DNA from: Cloeon dipterum
Taxonomy: Eukaryota > Arthropoda > Insecta > Ephemeroptera > Baetidae
Assembly: GCF_949628265.1 (NCBI RefSeq)
Contig: NC_088787.1
Location: 7,864,501-7,928,500 of the forward strand
Length of the DNA: 64,000 nucleotides
Direction: 5' to 3'
A program made the translations under genes and the position numbers. Under the pieces are notes generated by a model. That model had not been told where the DNA came from. It did no database searches and saw only the letters and a list, made by a program, of their open reading frames with translations. This document shows, piece by piece, positions 11,943-21,484 of this stretch (position 1 is its first letter; every line of letters starts with the position of its first letter).

Positions 11943-12529
11943 GGCCACGTTAAATACTACGTTGCAAATAAAATTCAATTTTTGTAAAAATGCAGAGATT
12001 ACTCAAACAAATCCTAAAAAAATGCATTTTATATTGATCAAGAACTTCTCTTTCGACTCTTTTAAGTTGCGAGAATCATCACACGTCAATGAAAGAAAAT
12101 TCTGTAACATTTTTAGTAATATTGGATGACAGAAAAGAAATATTACAGCTTGTACTCCGCAAATTGAAATTAGGACAGTTAATAAAGTTATCAAACCGTG
12201 AAAAATATCTAATATACAAACCATTCCTAACAATTTTTTTAATCATTCTATGAAAATTATAAGCTAGTTGTGAAATATGAATTTTGACGTGGCAGTACAA
12301 AGGTGTGCGACAATCAGTGCACCCTTACTGCACCTTATCCCCCACTGCACTAGTGCGTTCGCCGGGACAGGAATGTATCAGGATTCCCGGAATCTCCCGG
12401 GAATTCCCGGCGCCAGGAGCCAAATTTTTAGAATGGAACCACGGTCGGGACACGGGAGCGGGAAAGTTTTGCCGGGAGCGGGAATTCCCGGTAACCTAGT
12501 CAAAATCAATAGCGATAAAGTTTAAGTAG

Positions 12530-13143
12530 AACGTTTCAAAATTTCCTGATTGTGAGTTATGTGACGAATACAGCACACTTAAAAAACTCCACTACCTAAA
12601 AAGAGCGGGCAATTAATACGCGGCGGTGCAGTCTTTGAAGTACTGCTGGAAATTTGTTTCGCTTATAAAATAAGTCGTTTGTCGCTGAGATGCTGCATGC
12701 TTCAATTTCTTACTCGTAAGTACCAGCAAAACTTATAAATCTGATAATTAATTAAATAATAAAGAATAAAATGAGATGCTCATCTGCGTGATTTCATGTT
12801 TCAAATCAATATTGCAATTCCCATGCAAGTTGAACTAAAAAAAATTAAGCACTTTTCACTCTGTTATAATAATTAAAAAATATTCTACCAGCTTATTTTC
12901 AAACTCGGCTATGACCGAGGCAAATTTTAATGCTTTCCCATGCACCCCCGCAGCTCACACGTGTGGACAATGAATCGTGCTGCGCAGGATGCACTCTTTT
13001 GTTAGCGCTTGCCTTCGCGCCGTTAAAAGGAGCCCTATATATACATTGTTGCCGCACTAGCTCCCTTACATCATGACGATTCATGCACAATCGTTCCCTG
13101 ACAAATCGTTATGCGGAAAAGTGGTACTTCTTGATGATACCTA
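12530..13143 (-). repeat. Repeat family A, copy 4, reverse
   Basis: This is the reverse complement of family A. Bases 12,530-12,900 match copy 2 at about 2,990-3,390 and 12,970-13,140 match 2,672-2,850. Bases between are rearranged: the segment corresponding to 2,869-2,935 is mostly missing. The repeat ends near 13,143 at GATGATACC. Confidence 0.7.
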
Positions 13144-14695
13144 GGGTTGGGAAACTTATACGATCGACTATTTTTTTCTGTGCTCTATTTTTTTCCAAAA
13201 ACATGAAATCTTCACGAATAATGAAAAATGATGACGATTGACACCCACTTAAAATCGTTTAAAACCGTCTAAATTTTTCTCGAATTTTCTTTTTCTCATT
13301 AAGTTAAGTGAACATTTAAGTAATTTTCCAGAAAATTTGATGGTGCTGGAAAATATATTTCCACCTATATAAGATTGCAAATTTTATCAGCTTTCGCAGA
13401 ATCTGTTCTTATTTTTTCTTTGGACTCATACTTAGGTTCCGAGCTGCAAAGCCAAACTTGAACCCCTTATGAAATGGACAATTTTGGTATAATTTTCAAA
13501 GACCAACATTTTTAAGGATTAACTTGCCATTTTCTAGCCGTATATCGATTTTTTATTAACAAGATTATCGCCCCCCACAATTCCCCCTCGAGCTGAACCT
13601 CCCGACAGTTTTCAAATTTTCACCGTTTTTCATGAAAACAATTTTCCGATTGTTATTTAACACCATTGGCTTTGCCGGAAATTTTCACCCAGATTCCATA
13701 TGGTGTATCGCACCACGTTTGCTGAGAAAATTTGAAAAATCCTTAATTTTGGCTGAATTTGGGTTGTGGGTACGTGGAGCTGTGACAGAAATGCGTATTT
13801 CTCATTGTAGTAATTCGTCTTTTATTCATGTCTCGTGGTTTAGTAATCAAGATCAAGACTGTGAAATTACATAGATAATCAAAAATCACAAATACAATAA
13901 ATGATGATTATAACAATAAATAATATCACATTCAAAATACAAACAATTACGACACTTACCCCGTAGTGCGGGTCTAATAAGAAATAGTTTTTATGGAATT
14001 TTCTCGCACCAAATCTCATCCTAGCCGGTTGCCACTGCTGTCGTGCGAGGCTTAAGGTGCAGTGGGGGCCCCGAGCAAGAGCCCCAGAAACAGTGAATTG
14101 AATGAAAATAAACAATAATAAATATTAAAGTCCACGATTAAAATAATTTTTTTTAATTTAATTATACAACCAAAATTACCCGCAATTATCTCCAATCTAA
14201 GCCTAACTTTGGAGGAATCAATTTGTATTTTGACCGCGCTATACGTTATTTATTAGGTACAAAAAATTTAGAAAAAAAAGAAAAAAATACCATAACAATA
14301 CTTCACTAACAAAAACTGAACTTTTGTATTAGTATATTTTCGTTGCGGTTTTTGCGGTATTTTTGCAGTTAACCGCAACCGCGGTTGTGTCATTGGAATT
14401 GTGGTTGTGGTGCGGCTGTGGTTAATATTTTGATGTTATTGGTAACAATGGTTTTAAAAAATTAAAACCGCGCAGGTCTCTAGGCCCCACTTTGTGCCGA
14501 ATGCGTCTGCTGCTCAATATACTAAAAGTAATTAAATGAGCAGACCTAGTAATTGAAAACTCTTTTTAATAGAATTGTTATGTTACTATCGTAAAATCCA
14601 TATACTATGCTCAAGTTTTTAAACTTTGATGCCCTGTTCTGGTTAAAGAGTAAAATTAACTTGGAAATTTTTTAGATGACACTATGTAACTATAG
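13144..14695. other. No gene seen
   Basis: Mostly AT-rich, without a supported gene. It starts TAGGGTTGGGAAACTT, which resembles the terminus of some hAT-type elements, but no second end was found. Around 14,335-14,420 there is a stretch rich in GGTTGCGGTTTTTGCGG-like words. No RNA gene was recognised. Confidence 0.35.
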
Positions 14696-15110
14696 CCCGT
14701 TGGCTCGCATTGCTAAGGCACTCTCATGAGTGTCAAAGCAATGGGAGGTATTTGAGCAGTTCGGAGATCTAATACTGGCTACCCAATGTCAGAGATGGCA
14801 AAAAGTGGTTAGTTTAGTGACTCGAAATGCTCAAATTGCTCCACGGGCTGGGAGGCGCACCGGCGCCGATTCGCTACTTGCTGGTTTGCACCTTTCCAGC
14901 GTGCGTGATTTGGCTTCACGGGACGAATGTCTAGCGTTTCAATGCAGTCCTCGGTGCGGAGGCAAGTGGCCCTTGAGTGGGCTGGGTCCCTGTGCGGCCT
15001 GGTGCGCCCATGTTATCCGTTCGCGGTGTTATTGGCACCCGGGTTTCAGCATTCGTGCTAGTGCAGTAAGCGGCCTTCCCGCTCCGAGGATAGGAATAAA
15101 AAGAGCAAAA
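14696..15110 (+). mobile_element. SINE-like element B, most complete copy
   Basis: The element has the full head, with a possible box A (TGGCTCGCATTGC, from 14,701) and a possible box B (AGTTCGGAGATCT, from 14,759). The GC-rich body is shared with the copies at 1.8, 4.0, 17.7 and 55.8 kb, and the tail is A-rich (from about 15,095). It is not flanked by repeat A, showing that B moves independently. A frame of 173 codons runs through it and into flanking sequence, but this is repeat sequence and no gene is called. Confidence 0.65.
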
Positions 15111-15244
15111 AAATGTATGAATAATTGTAATTATGTCATAAAATGTTTAGAATATGCTGCAAATAAATATATTAAACGCAAATTAAAGCATAGTTTCAAC
15201 TCGTTCCAAACCCGTGTCAACTCGATCGTGACTCGTTCCCAAAT

Positions 15245-15365
15245 CACGTGATTTGACAGTTTGACACGAGACTTCACACGTGTCTAGCTCGTGGTAGACA
15301 CGTGTTCCGAAACACGTGAACTCTCGTGGCTAAAACCACGAGTTTTTCACGTGTCTTTTCACGTG
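15245..15365. promoter_or_regulatory. Cluster of six CACGTG palindromes
   Basis: CACGTG occurs at 15,245, 15,277, 15,299, 15,313, 15,348 and 15,360. The flanks are mostly TCACGTGA, ACACGTGT or mixtures of the two. The fourth and fifth sites form the outer ends of a hairpin whose inner stem is CTCGTGG/CCACGAG. CACGTG is the canonical E-box bound by bHLH factors such as Myc/Max, USF and CLOCK/CYCLE. Whether these sites are functional or simply belong to a foldback repeat cannot be told; the nearest supported gene starts 3.5 kb away. Confidence 0.5.
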
Positions 15366-15429
15366 ATTTTTTTCGTGGGGCGAGTGGTGAAAAAAATCGG
15401 GTGGTAAAAAAGCAAATGCAACCCTGATA

Positions 15430-15586
15430 GCGAGCTGTTAATTTCTCTGTATTTCTACAGAAATAATGTCCTGCTCAGCCCCTAGTCGGGAGAGGAAGCT
15501 CATGAATTAGGACTACAACCAGTAGCCGAAACTATAGTTGAGCAGGATATTTCTGTAGAAATTCGGAAAATTAAACAGCTATTATT
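15430..15586. repeat. Short foldback (inverted repeat) element
   Basis: The arms (about 15,430-15,478 and 15,539-15,586) are inverted copies: TTTCTACAGAAATAATGTCC against GGATATTTCTGTAGAAATTC, with the similarity extending outward to AGCTGTTAATTT/AAATTAAACAGCT. It is probably a small MITE. Sequence 15,587-16,676 shows nothing identifiable beyond a GC-rich patch at about 16,560-16,670. Confidence 0.55.
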
Positions 15587-16676
15587 CACCGAGGAAGCTG
15601 CCATTAATTTCAACTGATTTTTTATTGCACGGATTATACGTATTTTAGAAGTGCAGTACAAATATATGTCATCTGAAATGGATGAAGTTACTTCAAATAC
15701 ATCAATAATCGACCTACTCTGGCCTAATTATTTTGGATAACTGGGAAAAAATTAACGACAGTTGAATAAGGTTGCGTTATTGCTAAAATCTGTATGCGTT
15801 GCTCAAAATTCACTTTTGTCAGAAGTTCAGAGCAATAAATATTTTTGTCAGATTAATATAACCTTTTTTACCTTTTGTTCAAATAAGTAGGACATTAATT
15901 TTTTTCTTGAAAATTTTTGAAACACTCGACTTCCAAATAAAAATAGATACGTGTTCTAGAGCATTCACATCAGCCAGACTGGTAAAATGTTGGCCAGCCG
16001 ATTTGGTTTTAGTTCGCCAGGCACGGAAAATTCGCTTATTAACGTTTGGTTTTTGATGATTTCTCGAATTGATTGGAAACAAGGAGTTTCAGCTCATTGG
16101 GCCGTTTGTTGGCCTATTCTCATCCAAAATGAAATAAAAACGCAGCTCATTTAATGCATTTAATTGTTTCCGCGCTAGTTTTAAACACGCAAAGCGAATT
16201 TTTCACTCTCGAAGTGAGGGCCGCCGAGTCCTAGTACCTGATCAAGCTCTCGGTTTAATTTTTATTCCTGTGTGCAAAGACGGAAAAATCAAGGATGTTA
16301 CAGTTTTTCCCGTTTGCTCATTCCCCAATAAAAATATGATATGAATTTAATGAGGAGCGGGCCGAACGGCCAAAGCGGTGGGCAGGTGGGTGGGCTGCTG
16401 GGCATGTAACAAACCTAACGAAAATGAAATTTTATTTTTCGATTTTTTAAAGATTTTTCCTTTGATTTTGAAATTATTTTAGCCAAAACAAGGAGTTGAA
16501 TAAAGAGTGTGTGTTGCCTCCAGCCCTAGTCCCAATTACACGGGAAAGCCACTAAAAAAATATGGGCCGCGACAGCCACAAACGCGGGCCGCTTGACAGT
16601 CTTGGAAATATTGGGCGGTCCGGGCGGCCCACCGGGGTTTCGCCCGGTTCGCCCGATTACCAGTCCGAGCCTGGTT

Positions 16677-16799
16677 GCCAATTAGAGCGAATATGAAAGC
16701 AATATATTAAATTGAAACCCGACTATAGATCCTCTCCAAAGCCCCTACCCTTAATAGATCCTTCCTTGGGACGCAATACTGATGCTTTACTCCTCCTGC
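16677..16799 (-). repeat. Dispersed repeat F, copy 2, reverse
   Basis: Inverse copy of 2,449-2,568, starting TTGCCAATTAGAGCGAATAT. It lies about 55 bp upstream of a copy of repeat E. Confidence 0.6.
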
Positions 16800-16855
16800 T
16801 ATTTCCCCCATTTTTAGGGTGTTCACTTTTCTTGCAGAAAAGTTACTTGGAAATA

Positions 16856-17096
16856 TATTATACCCTCTCGCACTGTGCGTGATGCTCGTTGAGAATATCT
16901 CAGTGGAGAGGCGAGATGCTTTGCTGCTCAACCTGAAAATCAACACTTGACAACAGGAGAGCCAGCGATGCACGAATACCACATTCGCTGCGCTTGCATA
17001 TTCTCCCCTTAGATTTTCAATAGAAAAATATCACAACATCACAGGAAAGGCCTGGCCTTGGATACACGCAGGTGTCCTTGCACAATCGAATATCTG
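16856..17096 (+). repeat. Repeat E, copy 3 (5' part)
   Basis: Matches 11,586-11,845 with several small deletions and diverges after the word TGCACAATCGAAT. It lacks the 3' part and the poly-C end. The sequence after it (17,097-17,614) is AT-rich with no supported gene. Confidence 0.6.
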
Positions 17097-17614
17097 TGCG
17101 GCCTTTTCAAAGAGAATTGTTATTTTTCGTTATGCGAGAGAGAAGCTCCTTTAATCTATAGGGAACAACTCTTGGGAAAACGATTGCTTGTATATTCAAC
17201 TGTCAGTTTGAATTACAAAATGATCCTTTATTTTTTTGCATATTACTACGCAGTGGCCAGATTAATAAATTTCGACTCTCACTTACTCTTGCATTTTTTT
17301 TATTTTTACCGGTTAAATAAATATTGCTCTTAACTTTTCAGATAAAAAATCTAAATGAGTCAAATTAACAAATCGTTTTGATACGTCCACGTTGAACCGA
17401 AGCGGCATCTTGATCACCGCTGAGGACTCTCCATGATCATGTTAACTTAATTTTTAACTTTAAATTATTTGTATTAATAATAATTGCTTCATTTTGCTTT
17501 AAATGTATAGCTTTTACGAAATCAAATTTTGTAAGCTGTATCTTGGAAAGTTGCAGGCCGTCAGCAGTTGAGGTGAACGCAAATCGTTTTTGTCTGAGTT
17601 TTATTTTCTTTATT

Positions 17615-17860
17615 TATTTTTTTTGCTCTTTTTATCCCTGTCCTCTCGGACCGGGAAGGGCGCACACTGCACTAGCACGAATGCTGAAACCCGGGTGCCA
17701 ATAACACCACGAACGGATAACATGGGTGCACCAGGCCGCACAGGGACCCAGCCCTCTGAAGAGCCACTTCTTGCCTCCGCACCGAGGAATTTTTTTTTTT
17801 TTTTTTTTGAAACGCTAGATATTCGTCGCGTGAAGCCAAAAAACAGCAAGTAGCGAGTCG
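17615..17860 (-). mobile_element. SINE-like element B, partial, reverse
   Basis: A reverse copy with the T-rich tail complement at about 17,615-17,630 and the body up to about 17,860. A run of some 20 T at 17,790-17,809 replaces internal sequence. The tRNA-like head is missing. Confidence 0.6.
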
Positions 17861-18124
17861 GCCTAGGCCTAGAATTATGAGAATTATGCAGCCGGCATGC
17901 AGGCGGTCACCCATCCACCTACTGACTGCACACAATGACACAATGTTGCTCAGCTTCTCGGTGATCTAAAATGAGAACCGGTGTGTCCAACATGCTACAC
18001 TCTAGACATATTTATTTTTTATTTTCTAAATATTTCAATTTAAAAACTAATTTAGTGCGTCTCGAAAATCTTTAGTAGAAAATGGGAGGGGTAATTTCCG
18101 AAAAAAAACACACCAAAAGAATAT

Positions 18125-18371
18125 TCTGTCGCGTCAATCTCCAACACTAACTCAACCAGGTTTTAAGCTGGCAGCTTGCATCGCTCTTGAGATTGAGATG
18201 CTCTCTTGCATTAGGTCGCGTATTTTTCTGTAAAATCCGTGTAAGAACTCCTGCAACGATTTATACTATTCGAGAAATTGTTAGAATTGTGCGCCACGCG
18301 TTTTTGTCCGATGCAAGCTGCCAGCTTTTAAAACCTGGTTGAGTTAGTGTTGGAGATTGACACGCGACAGA
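18125..18371. repeat. Inverted repeat with arms of about 60 bp (foldback)
   Basis: The arms at 18,125-18,183 and 18,309-18,371 are almost perfect inverted copies: TCTGTCGCGTCAATCTCCAA on the left, and the same word with one 2-base insertion on the reverse of the right arm. They are separated by about 125 bp. Transcription would yield a long hairpin RNA. It lies about 530 bp upstream of the TAZ gene. It could be a MITE; no target duplication is clear. Confidence 0.7.
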
Positions 18372-18901
18372 GATGTTCGCTCTCCGTGAGGTGAGGGACT
18401 CGCTGCACCAAAGGCTAGCTGACGAGGGTTTCATACCCGAAACGGTTTTCCTATAGTCATGGGTGTTTGGCGCCAATGAATGTTTTGTGTTTTTTTCTGG
18501 GACATTTTGGCACTCGCTTATATATCTCGTGGGTGGGCAAATTCGAGAAATCAGGCGTCGCATAAAATTAATTTTATCCACAATTCTTTTTATTAATTTC
18601 CAGACAGCTATATATAACTGTAGAATTCTGAAATATAATGCATGAAGATCTTGGCTGTCTTTTGCGCTTTTTTGCTCGCAATAAATTTAATGCGCTTATC
18701 ATGAACCTGCTCGGCCCGTGCAGGACTCTAAATGTCAGTATATGGTTGGCTTCTGCTCCACCCGGAGAAGCTGAAGGCGCGCGTTGAGGTAGATTACAGA
18801 TCAGGCCGAGGATGTTCACGACAATGCGCTGAAGCTAACTTTCAATGGATTGACAAAATCGATATTGTTTCAATTTTATAGATACAAAATCAACCTTCGC
18901 A

Positions 18902-20627
18902 ATGAGTGCCCCGAAAAAACCTAGGATTGATAAGCTGGCGCCTGGCCCCGGATTCACATTTGAGGCACTACGACAGATCAGGCGGCACTTGCTTCGTTTG
19001 CTACATGCACAAATCTGCACTATGGAAAAGGATGAGGTGAGAAAGATTTACAGAATTTATCATCCTCAACTTAAGTAAACGAACAATTTATTCCAGTGTT
19101 CCCACTTTGGCTGCTGCAACGTCAAATATGTACTACGTCACATGGATTCTTGCGATATTAAAGACACAGCTTGTGGCTTTACTCTCTGCGCGTCATACAG
19201 AAAAATTATGACACACTGGCATGAATGTTTAGAGCAGAATTGTCCAGTTTGCACTCCAGTCAGGAAACGCATTCCAGGAAGTGAGTCCGTTTTTCATTAT
19301 TTTTAAAATAAAAAAGGCTGTGGAATTTTGCGATTATCAAAAGCAACCCAGTCCACAAACGTCACACGAGCCGAGTTTCGATCGTGTGACTGTTTTTGGA
19401 TTTTTTTTGTGAATAACAGTTTGTTTACAAGACTTACAACAGTTTCCAAGCAGATTTATGGGGGTTTTCATAAATTCAACCCTTCTAAAATGCTGAACAA
19501 AAACACGTTCGTTTTTATATGAAAGGTAACCGTGTTTTTTTATTAGGTATCAAGAATGCCTTTATCCAGTGGCCCATTGAGTGGAGTTCAGTGTGGAGTG
19601 CAACGGAGGCCCATATAGAAAGACTGATAGACGGTTCTGCAGGCCCTGACCTTATTAATGGCATCTTGATGCCTGAGGGGATCTCAGACTCATCCGACAC
19701 GAGAAGCTCTCATAGCATGGAAAACTGGATGCATCCTCCAGAGCAGAAGAACAACAACAGCGATGACAGGTGTGAAGAAATACCTGAAAATCCTTTACAA
19801 AAACTGTGGCACCCTACGGTAAGCTCTTTGAATATTAATTATTGTAGCCGACGATATAATTGAGCGTTGATCTTCTTATTTGCAGTTTCAGCGTTACCAT
19901 GACATGGCCAAGGAGACTGGATTTCAGGATTCAGGTAAGCGCTCATGGATATATTATCAACTTTGTCTTAGAAAAAAGCTTGAACAGTCGAGAAACCAAT
20001 TAATTTCACAGTCATTTTTTGCTTTCACGAGTGCGAAAATTATATATTTGATGATTATTTAAGGCAAAATATTGCCAGTTTAAACAGAAAATGCGATTCC
20101 CAAAATTAAGCGATGCATATATATCAATTTCGTGTAGGGTAGAGACTAGAGACGTTCAGAGAAAAGTTTGAAGGGAAATAAAAATGAATGAATTTTTCAG
20201 AACAAAAAAATCTAAATTGCGTACTAAAAACCTTGAGAGATCTTGGAATCTACGACACAATCCTGGGACAATACAGTCATTATGGACGCAACTTGAAACG
20301 GCATTTGACATTTACACTGATTTGCTACAACAGCTACCGCCAAGGGATTGAAGCCTACACTGGGAACGGAACGCAGACGACGCAGGTATGTAATAAGAGA
20401 ATTTAATAATTATTGAGAATGCTTAAAACTTATTATTATGTCTTGCTCCACAGTGCACCCACGAGATCTGCAGTTTTATGATCAATCAAATGAGCCACTT
20501 TGACACATGTGAGGACCGTAAGACTTGTGCAAATCAAGCCTGCCCGCCACTTTGCGCATTAATTGATCACTGGAAGCTATGCATCATGAACCAAGAGTGT
20601 CCAGTGTGTTCTGATCTGTATGATTAG
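18902..20627 (+). CDS. Protein with two TAZ-type zinc-finger modules (CBP/p300 TAZ1-like)
   Basis: Six exons: 18,902-19,036, 19,097-19,280, 19,547-19,818, 19,886-19,934, 20,201-20,385 and 20,454-20,627. They join in frame to 332 residues. Residues 29-97 form a complete TAZ1-type fold with all twelve zinc ligands: H35, C39, C46, C51; H60, C64, C71, C76; H85, C89, C94, C97. The spacings are close to those of CBP TAZ1. Residues 248-327 form a second module with ligands C276, C281, H290, C294, C300, C305, H314, C318, C324 and C327. The expected first H and C are I254 and S258, so its first zinc site is incomplete. The linker (99-247) has no domain that I recognise; I see no convincing KIX, bromodomain or HAT. 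TAZ domains bind transcription-factor activation segments, so a nuclear, CBP-like adaptor or competitor is an inference. The start codon follows a possible 5' UTR splice acceptor (TTTTATAG, to 18,879). Confidence 0.8.
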
Positions 20628-20746
20628 TTCTCATCAACGCCTTTCTTAATTTTAATTAGAAATAATACGTGGTGATTGGGCTTACTGTAAAATTTGAACC
20701 TTCGATCAAATGCAAAAAATACATTATCAACACCTTCTTGGATATC

Positions 20747-21134
20747 AGGGTAGCAAAAACCCTGTTTTTTTTTTAAATACAGTGCAGTGGTTAAAAACGG
20801 TTTTAGTTCAATTTTTACCAGTTTCTTGTAGTCAATGTTTTCAACTTATTTTTCAATAATTTTCTAATTATTAGTCCGTAACCTTGACTTGAAAGATTGC
20901 CAGAGATAAATTTTTGGAGAAATAGAGGCAGCAAAATGGCAATTTAAAAGAAAATATCTGCACAGTGGAGGAAATTTTGAGCACTCCAACCAAAATTTTA
21001 GATTTTCACAAAAGAAAAATGGAATGAATTCATTTCTTGCAATTCTCGAGCAAAAAATTGGTAAAAATTGAGTGGTAAAAACCGTCAAACACCAGTGGTG
21101 AAAAAAATCGGGTGGTAAGCAAATGCAGCCCTGT
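20747..21134. repeat. Dispersed repeat G, copy 1 (MITE-like)
   Basis: This aligns over its length with 22,975-23,343 in a WDR55 intron. It shares GAGGAAATTTTGA and the end word GGTGGTAAGCAAATGCA. The left end CAGGGTAGCA and the right end TGCAGCCCTG are roughly inverted, as in a MITE. A fragment of the right end is also seen at 15,381-15,426. The frames through it are not conserved. Confidence 0.6.
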
Positions 21135-21484
21135 TTCAATTTCCATGATTTCACTGAAAACTAAAACGCCAAATACTTTAATGTTTCCTTTATGGAATAG
21201 ACACATATTTGGAGCATTCTAATTCAAAAGATTATAATCAATTTAGCGATTAATTTACTCTTATAAAGTTCCTCGCGTTTTAAGAACACCAGTTTTTTAG
21301 CAGATTTCCATTTTCCTGATCGAGCAAATAATTTAGACCATATAAATCCCTGAAATTAACCTCAAAAATCAATTAAGAGTTTAAATGCATATTTTTTATA
21401 AAAGTAAAAGGACGCTGTCAATATTAAAAATGCCAAGTTCCTAAATAATTGTACCACTCTATTCATAAAGGCATAATCATTTGT

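Noticed and set aside
13144-13200. hAT terminus at TAGGGTTGGGAAACTT
   Set aside because: No matching inverted end or 8-bp duplication was found nearby.
14696-14790. True tRNA gene at the head of element B
   Set aside because: The sequence resembles a tRNA promoter region but cannot be folded by eye into a full cloverleaf, and it recurs as part of a repeat.
14730-15251. 173-codon open frame on the plus strand
   Set aside because: It is mostly the SINE-like element B read through; other copies of B carry the same frame with shifts, and no domain is present.
19547-20385. KIX domain in the linker of the TAZ protein
   Set aside because: Only a WH word and some helical character resemble KIX; the conserved KIX core is not seen.
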